Assembly (NCBI RefSeq): GCF_023898865.1
Contig: NZ_JAGSOV010000003.1
Location: 44,744-108,743 of the forward strand
Length of the DNA stretch: 64,000 bases
From: Pseudonocardia humida
GTDB taxonomy: Bacteria; Actinomycetota; Actinomycetes; Mycobacteriales; Pseudonocardiaceae
Direction: 5' to 3'
Under the pieces are notes generated by a model. That model had not been told where the DNA came from. It ran no database searches and worked only from the letters and a program-made list of their open reading frames with translations. Both the position numbers and the translations under genes were made by a program. Shown here in pieces: positions 1 to 9,331 of the stretch (the stretch's first letter is position 1; each line of letters starts with the position of its first letter).

Positions 1-1023
1 GCCCTGGAGGACGCGGGCGGCTGGACCTCGCGGCGCACCGCGGAGCGATTCGGCGAGTACGCCGCGGTCGTCGCGGCCGCGCTGGGCGACCGCGTGCCGA
101 TGTTCATCACCCTGAACGAGCCGTGGTGCAGCGCCTTCCTGGGCTACGCCAGCGGCGTGCACGCGCCGGGGCGCACCGAGGACGCCGCGGCGCTGACCGC
201 GGTGCACCACCTCAACCTGGCCCACGGGCTGGCCGCGGCGGCGATCCGCGCCGCGGCGCCCACCGCCAGGGTGGCCATCACGCTGAACCTGGCCTGGGTG
301 CTGCCCGAGAGCGACTCCCCGCGCGACGCCGACGCCGCCCGCCGGGTGGACGGCCTGCAGAACCGGCTGTTCCTCGACCCCGTCCTGCACGGGCGCTACC
401 CGCAGGACGTGCTCGACGACACCGCGGGCGTCACCGACTGGTCGTTCGTGCTCCCGGGCGACCTGGAGGTCATCGCGGCGCCCCTGGACGCCTTCGGCCT
501 GAACTACTACTCCCCCACCATCGTGCGGTACTGGACCCGCGAGCGCCCCAAGGAGCAGGCCGACGGGCACGGCGACGGCGCGGCCAGCCCCTGGATCGCC
601 TGCGAGGACGTGGAGTTCCCGGTCCAGCACGGCACCAAGACCGACATGGGCTGGAGCATCGACCCCCGCGGGCTGACCGAGCTGCTGCTGCGGGTGGCCG
701 CGGAGCGGCCCGGGCTGGAGCTGATGGTCACCGAGAACGGGGCGGCCTTCCCCGACGAGGTCGGCGCGGACGGGCGGGTGGTCGACACCGACCGCATCGA
801 CTACCTGCGCACCCACCTCGCGGCGGTGCACCGGGCCATCGGCGAGGGCGCGCCGGTGACGGCCTACTTCGTCTGGTCGTTCCTGGACAACTTCGAATGG
901 GCCTGGGGCTACGCCAAGCGCTTCGGGATCGTGCACGTCGATTACGCGACCCTCGCCCGGACGCCGAAGGGCAGCGCGCTGTTCTACGCGGACGTGATCC
1001 GAGGAAACGCTGTGCCCGCCTGA
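1..1023 (+). CDS. GH1 family beta-glucosidase, 3' part (truncated by window edge)
   Basis: Retaining glycoside hydrolase family 1 enzyme that removes beta-linked glucose or a related sugar from oligosaccharides or glycosides. The open frame runs from base 1, so the N-terminus lies outside the window; about 340 of the usual 440-480 residues are present. The acid/base motif LNEPW is at visible residue 40 and the nucleophile motif VTENG has its Glu at about residue 245. The sugar-contacting WSFLDNFEW segment near the end also fits GH1. No signal peptide can be judged. The neighbouring sugar ABC transporter and dehydrogenase cluster is separated by the rsdA-like gene, so a shared pathway is only possible. 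Confidence 0.93.
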   Translation, partial: ALEDAGGWTSRRTAERFGEYAAVVAAALGDRVPMFITLNEPWCSAFLGYASGVHAPGRTEDAAALTAVHHLNLAHGLAAAAIRAAAPTARVAITLNLAWVLPESDSPRDADAARRVDGLQNRLFLDPVLHGRYPQDVLDDTAGVTDWSFVLPGDLEVIAAPLDAFGLNYYSPTIVRYWTRERPKEQADGHGDGAASPWIACEDVEFPVQHGTKTDMGWSIDPRGLTELLLRVAAERPGLELMVTENGAAFPDEVGADGRVVDTDRIDYLRTHLAAVHRAIGEGAPVTAYFVWSFLDNFEWAWGYAKRFGIVHVDYATLARTPKGSALFYADVIRGNAVPA

Positions 1024-1061
1024 AGCGACTACTCATCAGTCACGGTGGTCTGCACCGGACG

Positions 1062-1083
1062 GGGTAGCCTTCCCGCGCTACCC
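1062..1083. terminator. 7-bp perfect inverted repeat between GH1 gene and rsdA-like gene
   Basis: GGGTAGC at 1062-1068 pairs with GCTACCC at 1077-1083 around an 8-nt loop, 39 bases after the GH1 stop. There is no U-tract, which is common for actinobacterial terminators. The left arm also contains TAGCCT (1065-1070), which resembles a -10 element for the downstream gene, so a promoter or operator role is equally possible. Confidence 0.35.
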
Positions 1084-1130
1084 GGCGGTACGACGCGGGA
1101 CGGCTGAACACGAGGAATCGGAGGGTGCGG

Positions 1131-3230
1131 GTGCCGCGCGGTGACCAGGACGACGGGCCCGACCAGGGACCCGATCCCCTCCGCACCGCCCGTCCCGGTG
1201 TCGACCAGGCCGACCTGGACCCGTTCGGCGGCGGTGGGGGGCCCGACCCGGCCCCCCACCCGGCCGGGGCCGAGCTCGACGACGCCGCCACGGCGCGCCT
1301 GGAGATGGAGCAGATCGAGATGGCCAGGATCGACCTGGCCCCGATCGACCGCGACGCGCTCGACTCCGACGACGCGCTGATCGAGGCGCTGGCCGGGGGC
1401 CGGCTCTCGGTCGACGACCTGCACCCCGAGCCGATCGGCCCGGACGACGAGCTGGTGACCATGCTGGCCGCCTGGGTGGCCGACGTGAACCCCGGGCCGG
1501 CTGAGGGCCGGGAGTTCGGCACCGAGTTCGACCCCGAGTTCGACGCCGAGTTCGACGCCGAGTCCGACCCGGCGTTCGCCAGCCGGACCGACCCCGAGTC
1601 CGACGCGGGGCCCGACGCCGGGACGGAGCCCGATGCGGGTTCCGACGAGCCCGACGCGGACCCGTCCGCCGGGCCGGAGCACGTGGCGCCGGTGCTGCCG
1701 CTGCGGCCCGCGAGCACCGCCCCGGCCTCCGGGTCCCCGCGCGCGGGGCGGCGCCGCGACCCGGCCGCCAACCGGTGGCCGATCCGCCGCGCGCTCGCGC
1801 CGTCCGCGGAGGGGCAGGGCCGCCACCGCGCCCGCAGCGGCCCCTACCGCCGCCCGCGCACCGCGGCCGCCGCGGCTGCGGCGCTGTTCACGGTGGCCGC
1901 CTCCAGCGTGCTGTTCGAGGCCCACGACGCCCGCCCCGGCGATCCGCTCTGGCAGATCACCCAGGTCTTCCACCACGACAAGGCCCGCTCCGTGCAGGCC
2001 GCCATCGAGGTGGAGACCGCACTGGCCGCGGCCGACACCGCCCTGCGGCAGGGCCGCACCGCCGACGCCGTGCGCGCGGTCAACGCGGTCGCCGCCCAGC
2101 TGCCGCTCGTGCTCCCCGCCGAGGGCCACGACCAGCTGCTCGCCCTGCAGCAGCGCCTGGTCGACGACCTCGTCGTGATCACCGGCGACGCCTCGCTCGC
2201 GGCCCTGGCCGAGCGGCCCGCTCCCCTCGACCCGGCCGGCCCGACCCCCGGCCCGGTGCTGGCGAACCCGACGCCCACCCAGGCCGCGTTGGCCGGCGTC
2301 CTGCCCACGACGTCGCCGGCGGCGCCGCCGGCCGGGATCGACGGCACCGCCGCCCTCACCAACGCCGTGCAGGCCGCGATGCAGCTCGCCGCCCAGCTGG
2401 GCGCCGCGGCCCCGGAACAGGCGGCCACGTCGGCGGCCGCCACGCCGACCCCCGCACCGGGCGGTGCGCCGTCCAACCGCACCGACACCGGCGACGACGC
2501 CGCCCTCCTGCCCGAGGCCACGCTCCCCGAGGACGACCCCGGACCGTCCGTGGAGGACGCGGTCACCTTCTCCGACAGCAGCGCCTCGGCGCCGACCACC
2601 ACGGACGAACCCGACGCGGCGTCGTCCTCCGACGACACCCCGACCACCGGCTCGTCCTCGTCGGGCTCGTCGGGTTCGGGGGGCTCCCGCACCGACACCT
2701 CGACCCCGAGCACCGGCGGTGGGTCGACCAGCACCCCCGACACCACCCCCGACACCACCCCCGACACCGCCCCCGACACCGCGTCCGACACCACCCCCGA
2801 CACCGCGTCCGACCCGGTGACCGCGCCGGACGACGACACCCCACCGGCGCCGGAGCCCGGGCCCAGCGCGCCCGACCCGGTCGCCGAGGCCCCGACCCGG
2901 CCGCCCGTCGACACCCCCGCCGACCCACCCGCCGACCCACCCGCCGGACCCCCGGCCCAGGAGGAGCCCGCGGCCGTCGACGACCCCGCCCCCGCGGCGG
3001 AGCCCGTCGACGAGCCGCGCGAGCCGGTGATCGACCCGTCCTTCGGGTTCTCCGTCGACCGCCCCGGCCTCGACGCCCCCGCACCGGAGCGCTCCGGCCC
3101 GCGCCACGCGCGCCCCGACGAGCCGTCCGACGCCGAGGAGCGGGCCTCCCACGACGACGGCGACGCCGCTGACGCGAAGACCGACACCGACACCGACGAC
3201 CGCCCCGGCCGCCACCGCGCCTCGGACTGA
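1131..3230 (+). CDS. rsdA: RsdA-like anti-sigma-D factor, membrane-anchored, with long low-complexity tail
   Basis: Probable single-pass membrane anti-sigma factor. Residues about 78-120 hold an acidic helical stretch (DDALIEALAGG, then DELVTMLAAWVADV) resembling the RsdA sigma-D-binding region. A transmembrane helix lies near 242-263 (alanine-rich, ending SSVLFE). After it comes a conserved-looking ARPGDPLWQITQV segment and an alpha-helical extracytoplasmic part to about 360. The remaining 340 residues are Pro/Thr/Asp-rich with DTTP-type repeats. GTG at 1131 is chosen because GGAGG (1120-1124) sits 6 nt upstream; GTG at 1125 directly abuts it. At 699 aa it is about twice the length I would expect for RsdA, owing to the tail. 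No sigma factor gene is adjacent. Family call is by resemblance only. Confidence 0.6.
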   Translation: MPRGDQDDGPDQGPDPLRTARPGVDQADLDPFGGGGGPDPAPHPAGAELDDAATARLEMEQIEMARIDLAPIDRDALDSDDALIEALAGGRLSVDDLHPEPIGPDDELVTMLAAWVADVNPGPAEGREFGTEFDPEFDAEFDAESDPAFASRTDPESDAGPDAGTEPDAGSDEPDADPSAGPEHVAPVLPLRPASTAPASGSPRAGRRRDPAANRWPIRRALAPSAEGQGRHRARSGPYRRPRTAAAAAAALFTVAASSVLFEAHDARPGDPLWQITQVFHHDKARSVQAAIEVETALAAADTALRQGRTADAVRAVNAVAAQLPLVLPAEGHDQLLALQQRLVDDLVVITGDASLAALAERPAPLDPAGPTPGPVLANPTPTQAALAGVLPTTSPAAPPAGIDGTAALTNAVQAAMQLAAQLGAAAPEQAATSAAATPTPAPGGAPSNRTDTGDDAALLPEATLPEDDPGPSVEDAVTFSDSSASAPTTTDEPDAASSSDDTPTTGSSSSGSSGSGGSRTDTSTPSTGGGSTSTPDTTPDTTPDTAPDTASDTTPDTASDPVTAPDDDTPPAPEPGPSAPDPVAEAPTRPPVDTPADPPADPPAGPPAQEEPAAVDDPAPAAEPVDEPREPVIDPSFGFSVDRPGLDAPAPERSGPRHARPDEPSDAEERASHDDGDAADAKTDTDTDDRPGRHRASD
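2725..2820 (+). repeat. Tandem 12-nt coding repeat (DTxP units) in rsdA-like gene
   Basis: Repeats of gacaccacccc-type 12-mers encode DTTP/DTAP/DTAS units. An acidic EFD repeat of similar unit length is seen at about 1513-1570. These make a flexible extracytoplasmic spacer and are prone to length variation. Confidence 0.7.
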
Positions 3231-3231
3231 C

Positions 3232-3267
3232 GACGACGGGCCGCCCCCGTGGGGGCGGCCCGTCGTC
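3232..3267. terminator. Strong bidirectional hairpin terminator
   Basis: A 17-bp perfect inverted repeat (arms 3232-3248 and 3251-3267; outer sequence GACGACGGGCC) lies between the converging rsdA-like and isomerase genes. It can terminate both transcripts; no U-tract is present. Confidence 0.85.
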
Positions 3268-3290
3268 GGTCCGTCGTGCTCGGGCGGGTG

Positions 3291-4298
3291 TCAGCCGCCG
3301 CTGCTGAACGCGGCGTCGAACGCCGCCGACGGCGGGTCGAACGCCAGCCTGCGCACGAACTGCAGGGCCTCCGGCGCCCCGACCAGCCGGTCCATCCCGG
3401 CGTCCTCCCACTCGACGGAGATCGGGCCGGAGTAGCCGATGTGGTTGAGCATCCGGAAGCATGCCTCCCACGGCACGTCGCCGTGCCCGGTGGAGACGAA
3501 GTCCCAGCCCCGCCGCGGGTCGGCCCAGGCCAGGTGCGAGCCCATCCGCCCGTTGCGGCCGTTGCCGACCTGGCGCTTGGCGTCCTTGCAGTCGACGTGG
3601 TAGATGCGGTCGCGGAAGTCGAGCAGGAAGCCGACCGGGTCGAGGTCCTGCCAGACGAAGTGGCTCGGGTCCCAGTTGAGGCCGAACGCCTCGCGGTGCC
3701 CGACGGCCTCCATCGCCGCGACCGTGGTCCAGTAGTCGTAGGCGATCTCGCTGGGGTGCACCTCGTGCGCGAACCGCACCCCGACCTCGTCGAACACGTC
3801 CAGGATCGGGTTCCAGCGGTCGGCGAAGTCGCGGTAGCCCGCGTCGACCATCTCCTGGGGCACCGGCGGGAACATCGCCACCGTCTTCCAGATGCTCGAC
3901 CCGGTGAACCCGACGACCGTGTCGACCCCGAGCTTCGCCGCGGCGCGCGCGGTCGTCCTCATCGCGTCGGCCGCGCGCTGCCGCACGCCCTCCGGCTCGC
4001 CGTCGCCCCACACCCGCGCGGGCAGGATGCCCTGGTGGCGGGCGTCGATCGGGTCGTCGCAGACGGCCTGGCCGGTGAGGTGGTTGGAGATCGCGAACAC
4101 CTGCAGGCCGTGCTTGTCCAGGATGTCGCGGCGGCCCTGGACGTAGCCGTCGTCCTCGACGGCGGCCCACGGGTCGAAGTGGTCGCCCCAGCAGGCGATC
4201 TCCAGCCCGTCGTAGCCCCACTCCCCGGCGAGCCGGGCGACCTCGGTGAACGGCAGGTCGGCCCACTGCCCGGTGAACAGGGTGATCGGTCGCGCCAT
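3291..4298 (-). CDS. Sugar phosphate isomerase/epimerase family protein (xylose-isomerase-like TIM barrel)
   Basis: A 335-aa AP-endonuclease-2/xylose-isomerase-like TIM barrel protein, likely acting on a keto-sugar or inositol-type intermediate in the cytoplasm. Visible barrel motifs include the N-terminal [14 protein letters not shown], the metal-ligand-type residues in [18 protein letters not shown] and YHVDCKDA, and the C-terminal SVEWEDAG. This pattern fits a divalent-metal site. The start ATG overlaps the stop of the dehydrogenase gene (TGATG), so the two are translationally coupled. Pairing with a levoglucosan-dehydrogenase-like protein suggests it acts on the 3-keto sugar that enzyme makes, as LgdB-type proteins do; that role is inferred. 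Confidence 0.9.
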   Translation of the reverse strand: MARPITLFTGQWADLPFTEVARLAGEWGYDGLEIACWGDHFDPWAAVEDDGYVQGRRDILDKHGLQVFAISNHLTGQAVCDDPIDARHQGILPARVWGDGEPEGVRQRAADAMRTTARAAAKLGVDTVVGFTGSSIWKTVAMFPPVPQEMVDAGYRDFADRWNPILDVFDEVGVRFAHEVHPSEIAYDYWTTVAAMEAVGHREAFGLNWDPSHFVWQDLDPVGFLLDFRDRIYHVDCKDAKRQVGNGRNGRMGSHLAWADPRRGWDFVSTGHGDVPWEACFRMLNHIGYSGPISVEWEDAGMDRLVGAPEALQFVRRLAFDPPSAAFDAAFSSGG

Positions 4299-5497
4299 CA
4301 GTCGTTGACCTCCTCGATCCGCTGCCAGCCGCTGCCGGCCTCGGCCGACCGGGCCACGGCGTCCAGCACCAGCTGCACCTGCAGCCCGTCGGCGAAGGAC
4401 GGCGAGGGCTCGGCGCCGGTGCCCAGGTCGCGCAGCAGGTCGGCGATCTCGTGGGTGAAGGTGTGCTCGTAGCCGAGTCCGTGGCCGGGCGGCCACCATG
4501 CCCCGGCGTAGGGGTGCGTGGGTTCGGTGACCAGTATCCGCCGGAAGCCCGCCGTCGCGGGGTCCTCGGCGCCGTCGAAGAACGACAGCTCGTTCATCGC
4601 CTCGAAGTCGAACGCCAGCGAGCCCGCGCTGCCGTTGACCTCCAGCCGCAGCGCGTTCTTGCGCCCCGTCGCGAACCGGGTGGCCTCGAAGCCGGCCACC
4701 GCTCCCCCGCCGAACCGGCCGATGAACAGCGCGGTGTCGTCGACGGTGACCTCGCCCCGCTCGGTCGACCCGGACGCGGACAGCCCGCTGGACGCCGCGG
4801 GCAGCGGGCGCTGCTTGACGAACGTCTCGGTGAGCGCGCTGACCCCGGTCAGCCGGTCGCCGGTGACGAACTGGGCCAGGTCGATCACGTGGGCGCCGAT
4901 GTCGCCCAGCGCCCCGGACCCGGCCTTGTCCTTCTGCAGCCGCCACACCAGCGGGAACTCCGGATCGACGATCCAGTCCTGCAGGTAGGTGCCGCGGACG
5001 TGGCGGACCTCGCCGATGCGCCCCTGCGCGATCAGCTGGCGGGCCAGCGCGATCGCCGGCACCCGCCGGTAGTTGAACCCGACCATGCTGTGCACCCCGC
5101 GGGCCCTGGCCCGCTCGGCGGCCGCGACCATCGCCCTGGCCTCGTCCACCGTGTTGGCCAGCGGCTTCTCGCACAGCACGTGCTTGCCGGCGTCCAGTGC
5201 CGCGATCGCGATCTCGGCGTGGGTGTCGCCCGGCGTGCAGATGTCGATCAGCTGCACGTCGTCGCGGGTCAGCAGCTGCTTCCAGTCGGTCTCCACCGAG
5301 CGCCAGCCCAGCTTGGCCGCCGCCGACCGCGTCGCGTCGCCGTCGCGGCCGCAGAGCACGGCCATGTCGGGCTCGACCGGCAGGTCGAAGAACCGCCCGG
5401 CGGTGCGCCAGGCCTGGGAGTGGGCCGCACCCATGAAGGCGTAGCCCACCATGCCGACGCCGAGCTTGCGGGTACCGCTCGTCGGACCCGCCGTCAC
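4298..5497 (-). CDS. Gfo/Idh/MocA family NAD(P)-dependent oxidoreductase, levoglucosan-dehydrogenase-like
   Basis: A 399-aa NAD(P)-dependent sugar dehydrogenase. The Rossmann loop GMVGYAFMG is near residue 12. The cofactor/catalytic Lys is in CEKPL (about 110), and the [11 protein letters not shown] motif with catalytic Asp and His is near 204. The stretch GTYLQDW...PLVWRLQK...AGSGALGD is typical of levoglucosan dehydrogenase and its relatives, which oxidise the C3 hydroxyl. The GTG start overlaps the binding-protein stop (GTGA) and its own stop overlaps the isomerase start. The gene is in a five-gene operon with a ribose-type ABC importer. The substrate is a cyclic sugar or polyol; levoglucosan is only one candidate. 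Confidence 0.9.
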   Translation of the reverse strand: MTAGPTSGTRKLGVGMVGYAFMGAAHSQAWRTAGRFFDLPVEPDMAVLCGRDGDATRSAAAKLGWRSVETDWKQLLTRDDVQLIDICTPGDTHAEIAIAALDAGKHVLCEKPLANTVDEARAMVAAAERARARGVHSMVGFNYRRVPAIALARQLIAQGRIGEVRHVRGTYLQDWIVDPEFPLVWRLQKDKAGSGALGDIGAHVIDLAQFVTGDRLTGVSALTETFVKQRPLPAASSGLSASGSTERGEVTVDDTALFIGRFGGGAVAGFEATRFATGRKNALRLEVNGSAGSLAFDFEAMNELSFFDGAEDPATAGFRRILVTEPTHPYAGAWWPPGHGLGYEHTFTHEIADLLRDLGTGAEPSPSFADGLQVQLVLDAVARSAEAGSGWQRIEEVND

Positions 5498-6564
5498 GAC
5501 TCGAAGCCCAGGGGCAGGTACTCGCCCACGTTCTCCTTGGTGATGGTGGCCGAGGCCAGCGTGATCGACGCCGGGACCTCGCGCTCGGCGAAGTCGCTCA
5601 GCCCGCGGCCCTGGGCGACCAGCCGGGCCACCGACACCGCGGAGGACGCCATCGACGGGCTGTAGGTGACGGTGGCCTTGAGGACGGTGTTGTCCTCCTG
5701 GATCGCGCGCATCGCGTTGGCCGAGCCGGCCCCGCCGACCATGAAGAACTCGCTGCGCCCGGCCTGCTGGATCGCGGCGAGCACGCCGATGCCCTGGTCG
5801 TCGTCGTGGTTCCAGACGGCGTCGAGCTGGGGCGCGGCCTGCAGCAGGTTCGCGGTGACCCGCTGCCCGCCCTGGGCGGTGAAGTCGGCGGCCTGGCGCG
5901 GGCCGACGGCGAAGCCGTAGGTCTGCAGCGCATCGGCGAAGCCCTGGCTGCGCTGCTGGGTCAGCGGCAGGTTGTCGATGCCGGCGATCTCGCCGATGAC
6001 CGGGTTGGCGACGCCGGCGTCGCGCAGCCGCTGCCCGATGTAGTTGCCCGCCGAGACGCCCATGCCGTAGTTGTCGCCGCCGATCCAGGTGCGGTAGGCC
6101 AGCGGCGAGTCGAAGATCCGGTCCAGGTTGATCACCGGGATGCCGGCCTCCATGGCCTGGCGCCCGACCGAGGTCAGCTGGCTGCCGTCGTTGGGCAGGA
6201 TGACCAGCGCGTTGACCCTCTGGTTGATCAGCGTCTGCACCGCGGCGATCTGCTGGGCGATGTCGTTGGTCGGGTTGACCGGCGAGAACGTGACGTCGGG
6301 GTACTGGTCGGCCTGGGCCTGGGCGTTGTTGGCGATCGCGGCGATCCAGCCGTGGTCCGCGGCCGGTGCGGAGAAGCCGATGGTGACCTGCTCGCCGGGC
6401 TCGGAGTTGGCCCCGGCGCCGCCGGCCACGGGCGCCGAGGCGGCGGGCGGGCCGCCGGCCGGGGCGTTGCTGGTGCACGCGGTCAGCGCCGCGCCGGCGC
6501 CGATGCCGAGGGAGCTCAGCAGGAAGCGGCGGCGGCCCAGGCCGCTGGTGAGGTTCTCGGACAT
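5494..6564 (-). CDS. Sugar ABC transporter substrate-binding lipoprotein (RbsB-type, Tat signal)
   Basis: A 356-aa periplasmic-binding-protein-fold lipoprotein that captures a sugar for the downstream RbsC/RbsA-type importer. The N-terminus has a twin-arginine motif (GRRRFLL) and a lipobox LTAC, so folded export and lipid anchoring are expected. The mature part shows the peripla_BP_4 pattern ([40 protein letters not shown]). The second ATG (6564) is chosen because GGAG lies 9 nt upstream; the ATG 18 nt earlier has no ribosome-binding site. It is third in the operon, after the ATPase and permease genes, and overlaps the dehydrogenase start. Confidence 0.93.
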   Translation of the reverse strand: MSENLTSGLGRRRFLLSSLGIGAGAALTACTSNAPAGGPPAASAPVAGGAGANSEPGEQVTIGFSAPAADHGWIAAIANNAQAQADQYPDVTFSPVNPTNDIAQQIAAVQTLINQRVNALVILPNDGSQLTSVGRQAMEAGIPVINLDRIFDSPLAYRTWIGGDNYGMGVSAGNYIGQRLRDAGVANPVIGEIAGIDNLPLTQQRSQGFADALQTYGFAVGPRQAADFTAQGGQRVTANLLQAAPQLDAVWNHDDDQGIGVLAAIQQAGRSEFFMVGGAGSANAMRAIQEDNTVLKATVTYSPSMASSAVSVARLVAQGRGLSDFAEREVPASITLASATITKENVGEYLPLGFES

Positions 6565-6621
6565 GGTGGTGCGCTCCTTCATCGATGGAGGGGTCGACCT
6601 GGGATGGGGTGGGTGGTGTGG

Positions 6622-7707
6622 CTAGGGGTCGGCGCGCCGGGCGCGGGCCTGGATCAGCACCGCGACGACGATGATCGCGCCCTTGGCGATGTTCTGGACC
6701 TCGGTGGCCAGGTTGTTGAGCACGAACAGGTTGGTGATCGTGGTGAAGACCAGCACGCCGAGGATCGAGCCGATCAGCGTGCCGCGCCCGCCGGTCAGCA
6801 GCGTGCCGCCGATGATCACCGCGGCGATCGCGTCCAGCTCGTAGAGGGTGCCGTGGGTGCTCGACCCGGTCGTGGTCAGCGAGGCGATCATGATCGCGGC
6901 GATGCCGCAGCACAGCCCGGACAGCACGTAGAGCGCCGCGGTGTGGCGGCGCACGTTCAGCCCGGCCAGCCGGGCCGCCTCGGAGTTGCCGCCGATGGCG
7001 AAGGTGCGCCTGCCGAACGTGGTGCGGTTGAGCAGGACCCAGCCCAGCGCCACCACGACCGCGAAGATGTAGATCAGCAGCGGGATGCCCAGCAGCCGGG
7101 TGGTGGCGATCCCGGCGATGGTCGGGTCGGTGACGATCTGGCTGCGCCGCCCGGAGATCTGCTCGGCCAGGCCCTGCGCGGAGATCAGCATGGCCAGCGT
7201 GACGATGAACGGCACGATCCGCCCGTAGGCGATGAGCAGGCCGTTGACCAGGCCCGCCCCCGCCCCCACGAGCAGCGCGCAGAGGACCATCACCAGCGGG
7301 CCGTAGGCCTGCGTGGCCACCGTCGTCGCCCACACCGACGACAGCGCCATGACCTTGCCGACCGACAGGTCGATCCCGCCGCCGATGATCACGAAGGTGA
7401 CCCCGACGGTGATCACGCCGATGATCGAGGCCTGGGTGAGCACGGTCAGCAGGTTCGGCACCGACAGGAACCGCTCGCCCGCGGTGACCGCGCCGACCAC
7501 CCCCAGCAGCACCATCACGGCCACCAGGCCGAGGTTGCGCCCGGCGCCGCTGTCCAGCAGCCGGCCGGCCGCCGAGTCGCCGCCCGCCTCGCGGGCGGCC
7601 CGCTCCACGCGCTGGTGCTCGTCGGCCGCCGGGGCACCGGTCTTGCTCAGCTCGGGCCCGTGGGCCCCGGTCGGCGTCGGCGGCGACACCGGTGTGCGGT
7701 CAGACAT
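6622..7707 (-). CDS. Sugar ABC transporter permease (RbsC family)
   Basis: A 361-aa inner-membrane permease of the BPD_transp_2 family with about 9-10 hydrophobic helices. The typical coupling and export motifs GGIDLSVG, GRIVPFIVTLAM and ALxGG-like GGTLLTGGRGTLIGS are present. A polar N-terminal extension of about 60 residues precedes the first helix. GGAGG upstream of the ATG supports this start. The start overlaps the ATPase stop by 8 nt, so expression is coupled. Confidence 0.95.
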   Translation of the reverse strand: MSDRTPVSPPTPTGAHGPELSKTGAPAADEHQRVERAAREAGGDSAAGRLLDSGAGRNLGLVAVMVLLGVVGAVTAGERFLSVPNLLTVLTQASIIGVITVGVTFVIIGGGIDLSVGKVMALSSVWATTVATQAYGPLVMVLCALLVGAGAGLVNGLLIAYGRIVPFIVTLAMLISAQGLAEQISGRRSQIVTDPTIAGIATTRLLGIPLLIYIFAVVVALGWVLLNRTTFGRRTFAIGGNSEAARLAGLNVRRHTAALYVLSGLCCGIAAIMIASLTTTGSSTHGTLYELDAIAAVIIGGTLLTGGRGTLIGSILGVLVFTTITNLFVLNNLATEVQNIAKGAIIVVAVLIQARARRADP

Positions 7708-9205
7708 GAGCTCCCTCCATCACCAGGTCGAGCACGCGGCCCTCGTCGAGCTCGTCGGCGGGCGCGCTGTGCACCACCCGCCCCTCGCGGACGACGAGCA
7801 CGCGGTCGGCCAGCCCGAGCACCTCGGGCACCTCGCTGGACACCACGACGACCGCGACCCCGGACGCGGCCAGCTCGCGGATCAACGCGTAGATCTCGCT
7901 GCGGGCGCCGACGTCGACGCCGCGGGTGGGCTCGTCGAGCAGCAGCACCTTGCAGCCCTGCAGCAGCCACCGGGCCAGCACGACCTTCTGCTGGTTGCCG
8001 CCGGAGAGCGTGCGGGCGGGGCGGCGGACGTCGGCGGGGCGCACGTCGAGCCGGGCGGTCTCGGTGCGGGCCGCGTCGCGCTCCGCGTCCTCGCGGACGA
8101 AGCCGCTGCGGGCGAAGCGGCTCATCGCCGAGAGCGTGACGTTGCGGTAGACCGGTTCGCCCAGCAGCAGCGCCTGGCTCTTGCGCTCCTCGGGGGCCAG
8201 GCCCAGGCCCGCGCGCACCGCGGCGGGCACCGACCCCGGCCGCAGCGCCTTGCCCTCGACCCGCACGGTCCCGGCGGCGGCCTTGCGCGCGCCGTAGACG
8301 GTCTCCAGGATCTCCGACCGCCCGGACCCGACCAACCCGGCGAGCCCGACGATCTCGCCCTCGCGCACGGAGAACGACACGTCGGTGAACTCGCCGGGCC
8401 GGCCGAGGCCCTCGACATCGAGCACGACGTCACCGGGCGGCCCCCCGGTCCGTTCGGGGAAGACGTACTCGATGCTGCGTCCGGTCATCAGCGTGATGAC
8501 CTCGGCGGTCGGGGTGTCGCGGGCGGAGAGGTTGCGGGCCACGGTGCGGCCGTCCTTGAGGACGGTGACGCGGTCGCCGATCTCGCGGATCTCCTCGAGC
8601 CGGTGGGAGATGTAGACCACGGCGACGCCGTCGGCGGTGAGCTCGCGGATCACCCGGAACAGGTTGCGGACCTCCTCCGGGTCGAGCACGGCGGAGGGCT
8701 CGTCCATCACGATCAGCCGGGCGTCGCGGGCCAGCGCCCTGGCCATGCTCACCACCTGCTGCCCGGCGGCCGAGAGCCGGCCCAGCTCGCGGCGCGGGCG
8801 GATCTCGGGGTGGCCGAGCCTGCGCAGCAGGGCGGCGGTGGTCTCCTCGGCGGCCCGGTCGCGGGTGAACCCGAAGCGGGCGGGCTCGTGGCCGAGCATG
8901 ACGTTGTCGGCGACCGAGATGCCCGGCACGAGGTCGAGCTCCTGGTGGATGGTCGCGATGCCGGCGGCGTCGGCGGCCTGCGGGGAGGCGAACGACACGA
9001 CCTCGCCGGCGAAGGTGACCTCACCCGCGTCCGGTCGGTGGGCCCCGGCCAGCACCTTGATCAGTGTGGACTTGCCGGCGCCGTTCTGGCCGAGCAGGCA
9101 GTGCACCTCGCCCTCGACGACGTCGAGGTCGACGCCGTCGAGGGCGCGGACGCCGGGGAACTCCTTGACGATCCCCCGCATCGACAGCAGCGGTGTGTCT
9201 GGCAT
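7700..9205 (-). CDS. Sugar ABC transporter ATP-binding protein (RbsA family, two NBDs)
   Basis: A 501-aa double ATPase powering the ribose-type importer, the same length as RbsA of E. coli. The first NBD has Walker A GQNGAGKST (about residue 40) and Walker B LIVMDEPSA. Its signature is LSAAGQQVV, a usual variation. The second NBD has a degenerate Walker A (GLVGSGRSE) with a good signature LSGGNQQKV and LLLDEPTRG, as is normal for this family. ATG 9205 is chosen over ATG 9250 because GAGG lies 5 nt before it. It is the first gene of the operon transcribed away from the ROK regulator. Confidence 0.95.
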   Translation of the reverse strand: MPDTPLLSMRGIVKEFPGVRALDGVDLDVVEGEVHCLLGQNGAGKSTLIKVLAGAHRPDAGEVTFAGEVVSFASPQAADAAGIATIHQELDLVPGISVADNVMLGHEPARFGFTRDRAAEETTAALLRRLGHPEIRPRRELGRLSAAGQQVVSMARALARDARLIVMDEPSAVLDPEEVRNLFRVIRELTADGVAVVYISHRLEEIREIGDRVTVLKDGRTVARNLSARDTPTAEVITLMTGRSIEYVFPERTGGPPGDVVLDVEGLGRPGEFTDVSFSVREGEIVGLAGLVGSGRSEILETVYGARKAAAGTVRVEGKALRPGSVPAAVRAGLGLAPEERKSQALLLGEPVYRNVTLSAMSRFARSGFVREDAERDAARTETARLDVRPADVRRPARTLSGGNQQKVVLARWLLQGCKVLLLDEPTRGVDVGARSEIYALIRELAASGVAVVVVSSEVPEVLGLADRVLVVREGRVVHSAPADELDEGRVLDLVMEGAHV

Positions 9206-9286
9206 GTCCACCTCGGTGTGGGGCCTGGTGTGTGGGTCGGTGGGCGCCATGACCGTAGGAGGGTTGACCAGTGCCGTGCAACGACC

Positions 9287-9312
9287 GAATAATGCTCTTT
9301 CGAGCTATTTTT
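9287..9312. promoter_or_regulatory. Candidate ROK operator in the divergent promoter region
   Basis: The 126-bp gap between the ABC operon and the ROK gene holds an AT-rich imperfect palindrome: GAATAATGCTC, tttc, GAGCTATTTTT. The inner GCTC/GAGC arms are perfect and the flanks follow the AT-rich NagC/Mlc pattern (AATA ... TATT). On the minus strand a weak promoter pair TTGCAC / TACGGT lies between it and the ATPase gene, which would put repression within reach. Prediction only. Confidence 0.45.
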
Positions 9313-9331
9313 CCGTCGATATCGGACCGTG

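Noticed and set aside
1029..3215. Long open frame on the minus strand opposite the rsdA-like gene
   Set aside because: Gly/Val/Arg-rich translation without domains, antisense to a gene with a good start and membrane helix; a GC-bias shadow.
5806..8139. 777-codon open frame on the plus strand across the sugar ABC operon
   Set aside because: Antisense to three clear transporter genes, and composition is typical of a GC-rich reverse-frame artefact.
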